Shown here: one piece after another, positions 1 to 13,036 of the stretch
Layout of the letters: each line of letters begins with the position of its first letter
Position numbering within the stretch: position 1 is the stretch's first letter
Assembly (NCBI RefSeq): GCF_015351025.1
Contig: NZ_JADKRV010000009.1
Coordinates: 62,001-126,000 of the forward strand
DNA length: 64,000 bases
From: Curtobacterium sp. VKM Ac-1376
GTDB taxonomy: Bacteria; Actinomycetota; Actinomycetes; Actinomycetales; Microbacteriaceae
Direction: 5' to 3'
Position numbers and translations under genes: made by a program
The notes under the pieces: model-generated
Database searches by the model: none
The model's input: the letters and a program-made list of their open reading frames with translations, nothing else
Told to the model about the DNA's origin: nothing

Positions 1-229
1 CCGCGAGGCCGAACCGGGACGGGAAGTGGATGCCCATCGTGGTGACCCCGTCGGCGGCGGGAGGCCGGCAGTACCGCTCCACGACGCCGCTCAGGAACGG
101 CAGGCGCGGCAGCCCGGCGATGACGGCGAACGCGAAGTGGTGCGCCCGTTCGGGGTCCATGTTCGCGAACACCGACCGGAAGACGACGCGGTAGCCGCCG
201 CGGACGACCCGTGCGGCGATGTCGCTCAC
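1..229 (-). CDS. pyrD: Dihydroorotate dehydrogenase (quinone), N-terminal part, cut by window edge
   Basis: This reads as the first 76 residues of a class 2 dihydroorotate dehydrogenase, which oxidises dihydroorotate to orotate at the membrane with quinone as acceptor in pyrimidine synthesis. The visible part has the family's N-terminal extension ([10 protein letters not shown]) and then the start of the barrel ([11 protein letters not shown], comparable to the family's FPNPVGLAAG). The GTG start overlaps the nrdR stop as GTGA. The catalytic region lies outside the window, so the call rests on the N-terminus and context. Confidence 0.75.
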   Translation of the reverse strand, partial: MSDIAARVVRGGYRVVFRSVFANMDPERAHHFAFAVIAGLPRLPFLSGVVERYCRPPAADGVTTMGIHFPSRFGLA

Positions 230-726
230 GCGCGGGTGCCCGACGATGCCGACGACCCGGTGGTCGTGTCCGAGGCCGCGCGGTGGTCGCGGCGGAGCTG
301 CCCGATGGCGTCCTCGAAGTCCTCGAGCGAGTCGAAGGCCTGGTAGACGCTCGCGAACCGCAGGTACGCGACCTCGTCGAGCTCACGCAGCGGCGCGAGG
401 ATCGCCAGGCCGATGTCGTTCGCGTCGATCTGGCTCGACCCCGACGACCGGACGGTCTCCTCGACGCGCTGCGCGAGAACGGCGAGGTCACCGTCGGTCA
501 CGGGTCGGCCCTGACACGCCTTGCGCACGCCGGACACGATCTTGTCGCGGCTGAACGGCTCGGTGACGCCGTTCCGCTTCACGACGTTGAGCGATGCGGT
601 CTCGGTCGTCGAGAACCGCCGACCGCAGTTGGGGCACTGGCGACGGCGACGGATGGAGGTTCCGTCGTCGCTCGTCCGTGAGTCGACGACGCGGGAGTCC
701 GGGTGGCGGCAGAAGGGGCAGAACAT
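226..726 (-). CDS. nrdR: Transcriptional repressor NrdR
   Basis: Zinc-ribbon and ATP-cone repressor of ribonucleotide reductase genes. The N-terminus [17 protein letters not shown] supplies the first CxxC pair and CPNCGRRF the second. An ATP-cone follows at about residues 46-136 ([20 protein letters not shown]). At 166 aa it is slightly longer than usual because of a Ser/Thr/Ala-rich tail. The ATG start lies 13 nt after hisD, and the stop overlaps pyrD. No NrdR box or nrd gene was recognised here, so its targets are elsewhere. Confidence 0.97.
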   Translation of the reverse strand: MFCPFCRHPDSRVVDSRTSDDGTSIRRRRQCPNCGRRFSTTETASLNVVKRNGVTEPFSRDKIVSGVRKACQGRPVTDGDLAVLAQRVEETVRSSGSSQIDANDIGLAILAPLRELDEVAYLRFASVYQAFDSLEDFEDAIGQLRRDHRAASDTTTGSSASSGTRA

Positions 727-739
727 GTCGTTCCCCAGG

Positions 740-2047
740 CTATCGGTTCGTCCGCTCCGTCACGGCGGCCCCGTGCGCGGGGAGTTGCTCCTCGGTGGAG
801 AGCGCGACGATGTGGGGTGCGACCTCGGCGAGAGCCGCCGGCGTGTACCGGACGACCTGCTGCGGACGCAGGAACGTCGACGCGGACAGCCCGGACCCGA
901 AGCGGGCCTGACCGCCGGTCGGCAGCACGTGGTTCGACCCGGCCAGGTAGTCGCCCAGGCTGACGGGCGTGCTCGGTCCGACGAACACCGCTCCGGCGGC
1001 GTCGATGTCGGCCAGCACGGCCTCGTCGTCGGCCGTCTGGAGTTCGAGGTGCTCCGGCCCGTAGGCGTTGCTCACGGTCGCGGCGTCGGTGAGCGAGTCC
1101 ACCAGGACGATCGCGGACTGCGGTCCGGCCAGGGCGGTCTGGAGGCGCGCAGCCGTTCCGAGCACCGCGGTGCGTTCCGGGATGGCGGCCTCGACCGCGT
1201 CGGCGAACGCCGCCGACGTCGTCACCAGCACGCTGCCGGCCTGCTCGTCGTGCTCGGCCTGGCTGATGAGGTCGGCGGCGACGAACCCGGGGTCGGCAGT
1301 GTCGTCCGCGATCACGAGGATCTCGGTCGCGCCGGCCTCGGAGTCGATGCCCACCACACCGCGCACCAGACGCTTCGCCGCGGCGACGTAGTTGTTGCCC
1401 GGCCCGGTGACCAGGTCGACCGGCTCGAGGTCGATCTCGGACACGCCGTACGCCAGGGCGCCGATCGCGCCGGCGCCGCCCATCGCGTAGACCTCGTCGA
1501 TCCCCAGCAGACCAGCTGCCGCGAGGATCGTCGGGTGCACCGCGCCGCCGTGGTCACGCTGCGGCGGCGACACCAGGGCGATCGAGGGCACGCCCGCGAC
1601 CTGGGCCGCGACGACGTTCATCACGACGCTCGACGGGTAGACCGCCTTGCCGCCGGGGACGTAGAGCCCGACACGACGCATCGGCTGCCAACGCTGGTGC
1701 ACCTCGGCGCCGTCGGCCAGGGTCGTCACCGAGCCCGTCGGCACCTGGGCCGCGCTGGCGGCGCGGACGCGGCGGATCGCTTCGTCGAGAGCGGCTCGCA
1801 CCTCGGGAGCGATCCCGGCGACCGCGGCGGCGATCTCGGACGCGGGGACACGGACGTTCGCGGGTGCTCCCCCGTCGAACCGTTCGGCCTGGTCGCGCAG
1901 CGCCTGCGCTCCGTGCTGCCTGACCGCGTCCACGAGTTCGCGTGCGGCGTCGACCGCGTGCGACACGTCGACCGCGGCACGGGGCATGAGTCGGAGGAGT
2001 TCGGCACGGGCGGGGAGGCCGCCGCGGAGGTCGATTCGCTGCATCAT
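740..2047 (-). CDS. hisD: Histidinol dehydrogenase
   Basis: NAD-dependent enzyme for the last two steps of histidine synthesis, L-histidinol to L-histidine, zinc dependent. At 435 aa it has the normal length. Visible signatures are [30 protein letters not shown] and [13 protein letters not shown]. Metal and active-site histidines are in [17 protein letters not shown] and [10 protein letters not shown]. Two consecutive ATG codons at 2047 and 2044 are both possible starts; the first is used. It is followed closely by nrdR. No other his gene is present, so it appears separated from the his operon. Confidence 0.96.
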   Translation of the reverse strand: MMQRIDLRGGLPARAELLRLMPRAAVDVSHAVDAARELVDAVRQHGAQALRDQAERFDGGAPANVRVPASEIAAAVAGIAPEVRAALDEAIRRVRAASAAQVPTGSVTTLADGAEVHQRWQPMRRVGLYVPGGKAVYPSSVVMNVVAAQVAGVPSIALVSPPQRDHGGAVHPTILAAAGLLGIDEVYAMGGAGAIGALAYGVSEIDLEPVDLVTGPGNNYVAAAKRLVRGVVGIDSEAGATEILVIADDTADPGFVAADLISQAEHDEQAGSVLVTTSAAFADAVEAAIPERTAVLGTAARLQTALAGPQSAIVLVDSLTDAATVSNAYGPEHLELQTADDEAVLADIDAAGAVFVGPSTPVSLGDYLAGSNHVLPTGGQARFGSGLSASTFLRPQQVVRYTPAALAEVAPHIVALSTEEQLPAHGAAVTERTNR

Positions 2048-2058
2048 CAGGAACCAGC

Positions 2059-2436
2059 CTACCGAGGCGTCGTGGGCGTCCGGGGCTCCCCGCTCCGCAG
2101 CACCTTCGCCATCGGCCGCCCCTTCGCGACCTCGTCGACGAGCTTGTCCAGGTAGCGGATCCGCCGCATCAGCGGGTCGTCGAGCTCCTCGATCCGCACG
2201 CCGCAGATCACGCCGGTGATCATCGACGCGTTCGGGTTGAGATGCGCAGCCGCGAAGAAGTCCTCGAACGTGGTCCCGTCGGCCAGGTGCTGCCCGAGCG
2301 CCCGGTCGTCGAAGCCGGTCAACCACTCGATGACCGCGTCGAGCTCCGCCTTCGTGTGGCCCTTGCGCGCCACCTTCGCCAGGTAGTGCACGTACACGTC
2401 CGCGACGGGCGTCCCGAAGATCCGGTGACCGGCCAT
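2059..2436 (-). CDS. DUF2200 family protein
   Basis: A 125-residue protein resembling DUF2200, a small bacterial family of unknown function. Recognisable segments are MAGHRIFGTPVADVYVHYLA near the start, then GHTKAELDAVIEWLTG and ITGVICGVRIEELDDPLMR. There is no signal peptide or membrane segment. It sits 11 nt after dnaE and 11 nt before hisD, so it is probably cotranscribed with them. Context gives no functional clue beyond housekeeping neighbours. Confidence 0.8.
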   Translation of the reverse strand: MAGHRIFGTPVADVYVHYLAKVARKGHTKAELDAVIEWLTGFDDRALGQHLADGTTFEDFFAAAHLNPNASMITGVICGVRIEELDDPLMRRIRYLDKLVDEVAKGRPMAKVLRSGEPRTPTTPR

Positions 2437-2447
2437 GGTCGACGCTC

Positions 2448-5978
<3,531 letters not shown>

Positions 5979-6063
5979 GGAACCTCCGGTTCGTACGGTG
6001 TGCTGCGGGGTGGGAACAGCCTAGCCGCGACCGCCCACATTCCCGCGCGCGTCGGGGCGGACG

Positions 6064-6095
6064 GGAGGCGCGGGGCGGGGCCGCGCCGCGCCTCC
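6064..6095. terminator. GGAGGC-family hairpin downstream of rluD
   Basis: Inverted repeat with 10-nt perfect arms, GGAGGCGCGG at 6064-6073 and CCGCGCCTCC at 6086-6095, in the gap between the rluD stop and the dnaE start. It belongs to the recurrent GGAGGC hairpin family of this window. There is no T-tract, so a role as terminator or processing site is inferred from position and stem strength. Confidence 0.45.
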
Positions 6096-6171
6096 AGACC
6101 GGCACCGGGTCGCGACACGCGCGGGGCGCGCCGCCGAAGGGGCAGGACACGCCGCACGCGGGCCGCCGCGG

Positions 6172-6235
6172 GTGCGGAAAGCGTCGCCTGGCGGCGCCGC
6201 AACCGACAGTTCGTGCCCCCTCGGCACAAGCGGCC
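6172..6235. repeat. Dispersed AACTGTCG-type palindromic element, single degenerate copy
   Basis: The stretch contains CGACAGTTCGTGCCCCCTCG next to GGCGGCGCCGC. It matches one arm and the central part of the first copy of the 173-bp tandem array at 43649. It lies in the non-coding gap before rluD ends. The similarity was read by eye, and the limits are approximate. Confidence 0.5.
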
Positions 6236-6242
6236 GGGCGCG

Positions 6243-7172
6243 TCAGACGGACGCTCTCCGGATCTTCCCGAGGGCGGCCTGCAGGTCGTCGGGGTACTGC
6301 GCCTCGAACGACACCCACTCCCCCGTGCGCGGGTGCGCGAAGCCGAGCCGGACCGCGTCGAGCCACTGCCGTGTCAGCCCCAGCTCCGCCGCGAGCACCG
6401 GGTCGGCGCCGTACATCGTGTCGCCGACGAGCGGATGGCGCGTTGCGGCCATGTGCACACGGATCTGGTGCGTGCGACCGGTCTCCAGGTGCACCTCGAC
6501 CAGGGTCGCGGCACGGAAGGCCTCGAGGGTCTCGTAGTGGGTGACGCTCGGCTTTCCGTCCGCGGTCACCGCGAACTTCCAGTCGCTCGACGGGTGCCGT
6601 CCGATGGGCGCGTCGATGGTGCCGGAGGTCGGGTCCGGGTGTCCCTGGGCGAGCGCGTGGTAGACCTTCTCGACCGTGCGCTCCTTGAACGCGCGCTTGA
6701 GGTGGGAGTAGGCGAGCTCGGTCTTCGCCACGACCATCAGCCCGGACGTTCCGACGTCGAGCCGGTGCACGATCCCGGCGCGCTCAGCGGCCCCGGAGGT
6801 CGCGATGGTGAACCCGGCCGCTGCCAACCCGCCGGGGACGGTCGGACCGTCCCACCCGGGCGAAGGGTGTGCAGCGACACCGACGGGCTTGTCGACGACG
6901 ACGATGTCCTCGTCGTCGTGCACGACGGTCATGCCCGGCACGACGGCCGGCACGATGCGCGGCGGCTCCTTCGGGGTCCACTCGACCTCGAGCCAGGAGT
7001 CGGCGTGCAGGCGATCTGACTTGCCGACGGGCACACCGTCGACACGGACGCCCCCGGCTGCGACGACGTCAGCCGCGAACGAACGACTGAACCCGAGCAG
7101 CTTCGCGATGGCCGCGTCGACTCGCTCGCCGGCGAGCCCGTCGGGAACGGGAAGAGAACGCGACTCGGTCAC
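6243..7172 (-). CDS. rluD: RluA/RluD-family 23S rRNA pseudouridine synthase
   Basis: Isomerises uridines to pseudouridine in large-subunit rRNA; 309 aa, normal length. An S4-like RNA-binding region covers about residues 15-80 ([15 protein letters not shown]). The catalytic motif is [16 protein letters not shown] with its aspartate at about residue 140. Conserved RTHQIRVHM occurs later. The GTG start overlaps the lspA stop by 4 nt (GTGA), so it follows lspA as it does in many bacteria. The exact target uridine cannot be told from sequence. Confidence 0.93.
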   Translation of the reverse strand: MTESRSLPVPDGLAGERVDAAIAKLLGFSRSFAADVVAAGGVRVDGVPVGKSDRLHADSWLEVEWTPKEPPRIVPAVVPGMTVVHDDEDIVVVDKPVGVAAHPSPGWDGPTVPGGLAAAGFTIATSGAAERAGIVHRLDVGTSGLMVVAKTELAYSHLKRAFKERTVEKVYHALAQGHPDPTSGTIDAPIGRHPSSDWKFAVTADGKPSVTHYETLEAFRAATLVEVHLETGRTHQIRVHMAATRHPLVGDTMYGADPVLAAELGLTRQWLDAVRLGFAHPRTGEWVSFEAQYPDDLQAALGKIRRASV

Positions 7173-7837
7173 GTGGCGTCGTGGCCCAGCGTGCCGCGAC
7201 GGTCCCGGTCATCCGGCCTGGAGGCGCGGGTCGGCTCGTCGACGGCACCATCAGCTGACGAGAACGCTGCCCCGCCGTCGAGCGGCTCCGCCGTGTCGGC
7301 CTGCGCCTGGCGCTTGGCCGACAGGGTGCGGGATCCGTCGAGGTTCACCCCGACGATCACCAACAGCACGAACAGCACCATGCTGATGCAGATGAACGAG
7401 TCCGCGACGTTGTAGATCGCGGGCATCATCCAGGGCGTCGAGATGAAGTCGACGACGTGCCCCCGGGCGAACCCGGGCTCACGGAAGAGGCGGTCGATCA
7501 GGTTGCCCAGCGCGCCACCGAGCAGCATGCCGAGCACGATCGCCCACCACATCGAGCGGATCCGCCGCGAGTACAGGATGATCGCGACGACGACCGCGGC
7601 CGAGATGACCGAGAACACCCAGGTCATGTTCACCGCGAAGGAGAACGCCGCCCCGGGGTTCCGGACGTAGAGGAACTGGAGCGCCCCGCCGAGGACGGGG
7701 ACCGCTGTGCCGTACGGCAGGTTCGCGACGACCAGCGCCTTGGCGACCTGGTCGAACGCCACCACCACGACAGCGGCGAAGGCCAGTGCCGCGATCGCGC
7801 GGACACTGACCTTCGCTCGTGATGCTGGTCGCGACAA
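7169..7837 (-). CDS. lspA: Signal peptidase II (lipoprotein signal peptidase)
   Basis: Membrane aspartyl protease that cleaves prolipoproteins after lipidation. It has four transmembrane segments. Family motifs are [29 protein letters not shown] and [10 protein letters not shown]; the aspartates in VVDF and NVAD are the catalytic pair. At 222 aa it is longer than usual because of a polar tail of about 50 residues. That tail is encoded partly by a GGAGGC-type repeat near 7217. The start appears to be TTG, 2 nt after the divIVA stop; no in-frame ATG or GTG is better placed. Confidence 0.93.
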   Translation of the reverse strand: MSRPASRAKVSVRAIAALAFAAVVVVAFDQVAKALVVANLPYGTAVPVLGGALQFLYVRNPGAAFSFAVNMTWVFSVISAAVVVAIILYSRRIRSMWWAIVLGMLLGGALGNLIDRLFREPGFARGHVVDFISTPWMMPAIYNVADSFICISMVLFVLLVIVGVNLDGSRTLSAKRQAQADTAEPLDGGAAFSSADGAVDEPTRASRPDDRDRRGTLGHDAT

Positions 7838-7839
7838 CG

Positions 7840-8523
7840 TCAGTTGCCGAAGCCCTGCGCCGATGCCGGCGCCGGGGTGAGACCGGACTGCTCGCCCGAG
7901 GAGTCGAGCTCGGAGAGCTGCCCCTGGATGTAGCTCTTGAGCTGCGCACGGTAGTCGCGCTCGAAGGTCCGGAGCTCGTCGATCTTGCCCTCGAGCTGGC
8001 GCTGCTCCTGCTCGAGCACCGCGACACGCTGACGGTTCGTGTTCTCGGTGTCGGCGATGATCTGGCGCTGCTTCGCCTCGGCCTCGGAGACCAGGCGGGC
8101 CGCCTGGGCGGTGCCCTCGGCGATGAGCGCGTCGCGCTTCTCGATGCCTTCGCGGACGTGCTCCTCGTGGAGACGACGCGCGAGGGTCAGCAGGTTCGTG
8201 GTGCCCTCGGTGTCCTCGTCCGCCGGGACCGTGGTCGCCGGGGCGGCCGCAGCGACCGGAGCGGGCTCGGGAGCCGCCTCGACCGGAGCCGGCACGGGCT
8301 CCGGTTCTTCCGCCGGAGCGGACTTCTCGAGCTGCACCGGCTGCTGCGGGGCCGACTCGGCCGCCTGCAGGCGCTGGCGGAGCTCGTCGTTCTCCGCGGT
8401 CAGGCGACGCAGCTCGACCACGACCTCGTCGAGGAAGTCGTCGACCTCGTCCTGGTCGTAGCCCTCGCGGAACTTCGTCGGCTGGAACCGCTTGTTGACT
8501 ACGTCTTCCGGCGTCAAAGCCAT
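7840..8523 (-). CDS. divIVA: DivIVA/Wag31 polar growth protein
   Basis: Coiled-coil cytoskeletal protein that marks poles and directs polar cell-wall growth in actinobacteria. The 227-aa product starts MALTPEDVVNKRFQPTKFR and continues EGYDQDEVDDFLDEV, the conserved membrane-binding DivIVA N-terminus. A Pro/Ala/Glu-rich linker at about residues 65-105 precedes a long C-terminal coiled coil (AKQRQIIADTENTNRQR). The ATG at 8523 was chosen because homology begins exactly there. It lies between yggT and lspA, the usual order. Confidence 0.96.
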   Translation of the reverse strand: MALTPEDVVNKRFQPTKFREGYDQDEVDDFLDEVVVELRRLTAENDELRQRLQAAESAPQQPVQLEKSAPAEEPEPVPAPVEAAPEPAPVAAAAPATTVPADEDTEGTTNLLTLARRLHEEHVREGIEKRDALIAEGTAQAARLVSEAEAKQRQIIADTENTNRQRVAVLEQEQRQLEGKIDELRTFERDYRAQLKSYIQGQLSELDSSGEQSGLTPAPASAQGFGN

Positions 8524-8707
8524 TGCCGTCACCTCAATAGAACTGCTGAACGTGTGGAACCGCGTGCGGTGCGACCGAATGTACCAGTCGTACCGTGCGG
8601 TGCGGATGCGCCGCCGGAGCGTGCATCGATCCCGACCACCGTACACCGACGATGGGTCAGAACCGTGACCATGCCGTGGCGTGGCGCGTGTCGCGGACCG
8701 TGATCCG

Positions 8708-9004
8708 CTAGACCCTGACGATCAGGGCGGCGACCACGACGCGGGCGATGATGACGACGAGCATCACGATCGTCCAGCCGAAGTCGAGCGCCACCGGTCC
8801 CAGGCGGAGCGGCGGGAGGACCCGTCGGACCGCGCGGATGGGCGGGTCGGTGACCGTGTAGACGAACTCGGAGACCACGAGCATGCCCCCGCGCGGTCGC
8901 CAGGACCGGTTGAAGCTCTGCACGAGATCCAGGGCGAACCGCCCCCACATCACGAAGAAGTAGAGCAGGAGAGCAAGGGAGATGATCCCTAGGATCACGG
9001 ACAC
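8708..9004 (-). CDS. YggT family membrane protein
   Basis: A 98-residue integral membrane protein with two hydrophobic segments (IISLALLLYFFVMW and IVMLVVIIARVVVAALIV) separated by the family-typical loop with TDPPIRAVRRVLPPLRLG. YggT proteins are commonly encoded between sepF and divIVA in Gram-positives, as here, and are linked to division or envelope functions without a defined activity. Confidence 0.92.
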   Translation of the reverse strand: MSVILGIISLALLLYFFVMWGRFALDLVQSFNRSWRPRGGMLVVSEFVYTVTDPPIRAVRRVLPPLRLGPVALDFGWTIVMLVVIIARVVVAALIVRV

Positions 9005-9073
9005 GATGGGGCTCGCTCGTCTCGGGCGAGCGCCGTCGGACGACGACGCTCACGGGCGGGTGGCCGGGAAGGC

Positions 9074-9652
9074 TCAGGACTGGACGAAGAAGTTCGCCTC
9101 GATGTCGGACTCTACCTCAGCGGGCTCGCCACTCACTGCGACGTGGGCCGGCGAGAGCAGGAAGACCTTGTTCGTGACGCGCTCGATCTTGCCGTACAGG
9201 CCGAGCGACAGTCCCGACGCGAAGTCGATCATGCGGCGGGCGTCGCCCTCGGTCATCTGCGAGAGGTTGATGATGACGGGGATCCCGTCGCGGAAGCTCT
9301 CGGCGATGGACTGGGCGTCCTTGTACTCGCGCGGGTGGACGGTGAGGATCTCGTTCATTTCCTGGACCGGGGTCGCCTTCTGTGCGGTCGTGTGCGAGCG
9401 GCGGAGCGGAGTGATCTGGGCGCCGCGCTGGTTGGTGTGCGTCTTCGCGGCGGTCGCAGCCGCAGCGGGGGCTGCCGCCGGAGCCGCCGCTGCGGAGGCC
9501 TCCTGCGGCTCGGCGGGCGCGGGGGCGGCCTGCTGGCGCGCGGGCGCGGCCTGCTGCCGCTCGGGCGCAGCCTGCTGCTGCTCGTCCTCGTAGTCGAGTT
9601 CCTCGTCGGCGAGGCCGAGGTAGACCATCGTCTTCTTCAGCGGGTTGGCCAT
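9074..9652 (-). CDS. sepF: Cell division protein SepF
   Basis: Membrane anchor that binds FtsZ filaments; the main Z-ring tether in actinobacteria, which lack FtsA. The N-terminal amphipathic helix is [17 protein letters not shown] Gln/Ala/Pro-rich linker of about 50 residues with repeated QQAAP follows. The SepF fold then covers about residues 95-190 ([41 protein letters not shown]). Length of 192 aa is usual. The start has a GGAGG element in the upstream GGAGGAACC. It lies between yggS and yggT. Confidence 0.96.
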   Translation of the reverse strand: MANPLKKTMVYLGLADEELDYEDEQQQAAPERQQAAPARQQAAPAPAEPQEASAAAAPAAAPAAAATAAKTHTNQRGAQITPLRRSHTTAQKATPVQEMNEILTVHPREYKDAQSIAESFRDGIPVIINLSQMTEGDARRMIDFASGLSLGLYGKIERVTNKVFLLSPAHVAVSGEPAEVESDIEANFFVQS

Positions 9653-9694
9653 GGTTCCTCCGGAGTTCGTGCTCGTGGATGCCCTGCAACGAGG

Positions 9695-10420
9695 CTAGGG
9701 TGCCGCCGGCCGATTTCCCGTGATTGCGGTGCCGATCCGCAGGTGTGTCGCGCCCTCGAGGACGGCGTCGGCGTAGTCGCCGCTCATGCCGGCGGAGATG
9801 TCGGTCGCTCGGGCCTCGAGTGTCACGACACGGTCGGAGATCGTGCGGAGCCGAGCGAACGCGGCCCGGGGTTCCTCGTCGAGGGGCGCGACCGCCATCA
9901 CCCCTCGCAAGCGGATCGTCCCGGTGGCGAGCACGCGCTCCGCCATGGCCTCGACCGCGTCCGGCTGCACGCCGCCGCGTCCGGGATCACCGGTGAGGTT
10001 GACCTGCACGAACCCGTCGATGACGGGCGGGGCCGGTTCAGCCTCGGTCGGTGCGAAGGCGTCCACCACGGAAGAACGGTCGAGGGACTGCACGACGTGG
10101 GCGTACCGTCGGGCCTGACGGGCCTTCTTCGACTGCAGCTGCCCGATGAAGTGCCAGGTCAGCGGCAGGTCGGCGAGTTCGGCCGCCTTGGCCTGCGCCT
10201 CCTGGTGGCGGTTCTCCCCCACGTGCGTGACGCCGAGCGTGGCGAGCTCCCGGACGAGCGACGCCGGGTGGTACTTCGTCACGACGACGAGCGTGAGCTC
10301 GTCGACCGGACGCCCTGCGGCTCGCGCCGCGTCGGTGATGCCCTGCCGGACGGACGCGAGACGCGCCTCCAGTCCGTCGTCGTGGGACGAGGCGGACGGA
10401 AGGCGCGTGTCGGCGACCAA
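9695..10420 (-). CDS. YggS family PLP-binding protein
   Basis: Pyridoxal phosphate homeostasis protein of the alanine-racemase-like barrel fold. The PLP lysine is in LVVVTKYHPA at about residue 50. Other family segments are HVGENRHQEAQAK, HFIGQLQSKK, VQVNLTGDPGRGG and SGDYADAVLEGATHLRIGTAI. The 241-aa reading uses a TTG at 10420, 8 nt after the ftsZ stop. The first 12 or so residues are not conserved, so a slightly later start is possible. It lies between ftsZ and sepF, as in most actinobacteria. Confidence 0.93.
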   Translation of the reverse strand: MVADTRLPSASSHDDGLEARLASVRQGITDAARAAGRPVDELTLVVVTKYHPASLVRELATLGVTHVGENRHQEAQAKAAELADLPLTWHFIGQLQSKKARQARRYAHVVQSLDRSSVVDAFAPTEAEPAPPVIDGFVQVNLTGDPGRGGVQPDAVEAMAERVLATGTIRLRGVMAVAPLDEEPRAAFARLRTISDRVVTLEARATDISAGMSGDYADAVLEGATHLRIGTAITGNRPAAP

Positions 10421-10428
10421 AGGGACCC

Positions 10429-11592
10429 TTACTTCAGGAAGTCGGGGACGTCGAGCTCGTCATCGTCGTCGAACGCCGGGTCCGCGGCGCGCTGCACCGG
10501 CGGCTGGTGCTCCTGCGAGGCCCAGGACGGGGTCGACGTCGCCGAGTCCTCGATCGCACCGGTGGACGCTGCGGCGACGGGCACGGACGAACCGGCCTCG
10601 GGGTCGACGTAGCTGGAACGGCGCTCCTTCTGCTGCTGCGCCGGCTCACCGCCGTCGAAACCCGCGGCGATGACGGTCACACGGACCTCGTCGCCGAGGG
10701 TGTCGTCGATGACCGCACCGAAGATGATGTTCGCCTCGGGGTGCACGGCCTCCTGCACCAGACGAGCGGCGTCGTTGATCTCGAAGATGCCGAGGTTCGA
10801 GCCACCCTGGATCGAGAGCAGCACGCCGTGCGCACCGTCGATCGAGGCCTCGAGCAGCGGCGACGCGACGGCGAGTTCCGCGGCCTTGATGGCGCGGTCG
10901 GCCCCACGGGACGAGCCGATGCCCATGAGCGCGGAACCCGCACCCTGCATGACGCTCTTCACGTCGGCGAAGTCGAGGTTGATCAGCCCCGGGGTGGTGA
11001 TGAGGTCGGTGATGCCCTGCACGCCGGCGAGGAGCACCTGGTCGGCCGTGGCGAACGCCTCGACCATGGAGATGCCGCGGTCACTGATCTCGAGCAGGCG
11101 GTCGTTCGGGACGACGATGAGCGTGTCGACCTCGTCCTTGAGGCCCGCGACACCGTTCTCGGCCTGGGACTGGCGACGCTTGCCCTCGAAGCTGAACGGC
11201 TTCGTGACGACGCCGATGGTCAGGGCACCGATGGACTTCGCGATGCGAGCGACGACCGGGGCGCCACCCGTGCCGGTCCCGCCGCCCTCGCCCGCGGTGA
11301 CGAACACCATGTCGGCACCCGCGAGGGCTTCTTCGATCTCCTCGGCGTGGTCCTCGGCGGCACGACGGCCGACTTCGGGGTCCGCGCCGGCGCCGAGCCC
11401 GCGGGTGATCTCGCGGCCCACGTCGAGCTTGACGTCGGCGTCGCTGAGCAGCAGGGCCTGGGCGTCGGTGTTGATCGCGATGAACTCGACGCCACGGAGA
11501 CCGAGCTCGATCATGCGGTTGACGGCGTTGACGCCGCCGCCGCCGACACCGACGACCTTGATGACGGCGAGGTAGTTGTGGTTCGTGGTCAC
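10429..11592 (-). CDS. ftsZ: Cell division protein FtsZ
   Basis: Tubulin-like GTPase that forms the Z-ring, 387 aa. The GTP-binding signature [13 protein letters not shown] is near residue 105. The N-terminal [17 protein letters not shown] and the T7 loop region ([11 protein letters not shown]) are intact. The C-terminal peptide [11 protein letters not shown] is the conserved partner-binding tail. The GTG at 11592 was chosen because a strong GGAGG lies just upstream (CCGGAGGCCTGACTGAC) and conservation starts there. It has its own 169-nt upstream gap after ftsQ, which probably holds a promoter. Confidence 0.98.
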   Translation of the reverse strand: MTTNHNYLAVIKVVGVGGGGVNAVNRMIELGLRGVEFIAINTDAQALLLSDADVKLDVGREITRGLGAGADPEVGRRAAEDHAEEIEEALAGADMVFVTAGEGGGTGTGGAPVVARIAKSIGALTIGVVTKPFSFEGKRRQSQAENGVAGLKDEVDTLIVVPNDRLLEISDRGISMVEAFATADQVLLAGVQGITDLITTPGLINLDFADVKSVMQGAGSALMGIGSSRGADRAIKAAELAVASPLLEASIDGAHGVLLSIQGGSNLGIFEINDAARLVQEAVHPEANIIFGAVIDDTLGDEVRVTVIAAGFDGGEPAQQQKERRSSYVDPEAGSSVPVAAASTGAIEDSATSTPSWASQEHQPPVQRAADPAFDDDDELDVPDFLK

Positions 11593-11761
11593 GTCAGTCA
11601 GGCCTCCGGTAGAACCCTCAACCTCTACTTGAAGTTCAGGGGCAATGCTGGTAGATGTGGTGCTGGCTTCGACGCTACGGGTGCGTTCGGCGCACTGTCG
11701 CCCCGCCACGCCGCGTGTCGCCGATCAGGTCGTGCAATTCGGTCTCCGGCGCGAACACGCC

Positions 11762-13036
11762 TCAGCCCTCGGCTCGGATCACGCCGTTGTCCGGCGACGA
11801 GACGTCGTACTCAACGACGACGCCCGGGTTCCGGGCACCGTGGTCCTTCACCAGCGCAGCGAGCAGCGCGGCCTTGGCCTCGGACTCGTCCGGGTTCCCC
11901 CACACGACGGTCGAGCCGTCCTCGAGGGTCAGCGTCACGTCGTCGGCGGTCGACCCCGCGACCCGCGTCACCTGCGACCGCACGGTCGACGGGAGCGCGA
12001 GAACGACCTCGGTCATGGTGCGGAAGCTCGAGGACCCGAGGCGGGCGCGGGCGATGTCGGCGAGCGGCATCGAGGCCGGGCGCTTCGGCGAGGACTGGAC
12101 CACGATCCCGGCGGGGTCGACCAGGTCGAACGTGGTGCCCGACCGCACCGCGACGACGGGCGTGCGCTCGGTCACCGTGACGACCAGCGTGTGCGGCGGA
12201 GCCTCTTCGGTCACGTAGCTCTCGATGAGCGGGAACCCGGCGACGTCGCGCTTGATCGCGTCGAAGTCGAGCCGGGCCAACGGGGTGCCGATCTGGTCGG
12301 ACAGCGCCTGGCGCAGCGCGGTCTCGTCCACCCGGTTCGTGCCCTGCACCTCGATGGTGCGGAGCGCCATGAGCGGCGAGTACACCGCGACGAGGATCGA
12401 GACGCCGAGCACGACGACGACGCCCGCCGCCGTGGTCCAGGCGGCGCGACGGTGGCGGCTGCGTCGGGTGAACCGGCGGACCTCCGCGCGCTCGAGCAGC
12501 CGGCGTCGGCGCTTCGCGACGCGCGCCTCGCGGGCGGTCTCCGCTGCGCGCACGCGCGCTCCGATGGGCACCTCGACGTGGTGGTGCGGCCGGGAGGTGC
12601 CGCCCGCGTCGAGCACGTCGGTCACGGTCGCGTCGTGGTCGGTTGCACCGCCCGTGACGGCCCGTCGTTCCGCCTCGCGTCGGTCGGCCTCGGGGTCGCG
12701 GTGGTCCTCGTTCGGCGTGTACTCGCGGAGCCGGTCCGCGACCGCCCCGAAGCCGGCACCGAACCGGCGGCCGGCCGCGCCCGCGAAGGCGCCGACGCGG
12801 TCCCGGGGCGAACCCGGGGTGTCGGCGTCGGGCTCGTGCGCAGGGGTGGGCTCGGGCGTCTCGTCGACCGGCACGTCCGGGTCGGACGCGGGACGGGCCT
12901 CCCGTTCGTCGGCTGCACGACCGCGGAACGGCAGCCGCGGCTTCGAGGGACCACGACGCTGCCGGGGCGCTTCGGTGGCCTCGGCCGGGGCGTCCTGGCG
13001 GGCCGCCCCCTCGTCGAACCCCTCGGGGCGCTTCAC
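11762..13036 (-). CDS. ftsQ: Cell division protein FtsQ/DivIB
   Basis: Divisome scaffold with a single membrane pass, 424 aa. A long charged N-terminal cytoplasmic region of about 220 residues is followed by a transmembrane helix ([19 protein letters not shown]). The POTRA domain comes next ([20 protein letters not shown]), then the FtsQ beta domain with [11 protein letters not shown]. The unusually long disordered cytoplasmic part is seen in other Microbacteriaceae. The GTG start overlaps the murC stop (GTGA). Confidence 0.93.
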   Translation of the reverse strand: MKRPEGFDEGAARQDAPAEATEAPRQRRGPSKPRLPFRGRAADEREARPASDPDVPVDETPEPTPAHEPDADTPGSPRDRVGAFAGAAGRRFGAGFGAVADRLREYTPNEDHRDPEADRREAERRAVTGGATDHDATVTDVLDAGGTSRPHHHVEVPIGARVRAAETAREARVAKRRRRLLERAEVRRFTRRSRHRRAAWTTAAGVVVVLGVSILVAVYSPLMALRTIEVQGTNRVDETALRQALSDQIGTPLARLDFDAIKRDVAGFPLIESYVTEEAPPHTLVVTVTERTPVVAVRSGTTFDLVDPAGIVVQSSPKRPASMPLADIARARLGSSSFRTMTEVVLALPSTVRSQVTRVAGSTADDVTLTLEDGSTVVWGNPDESEAKAALLAALVKDHGARNPGVVVEYDVSSPDNGVIRAEG

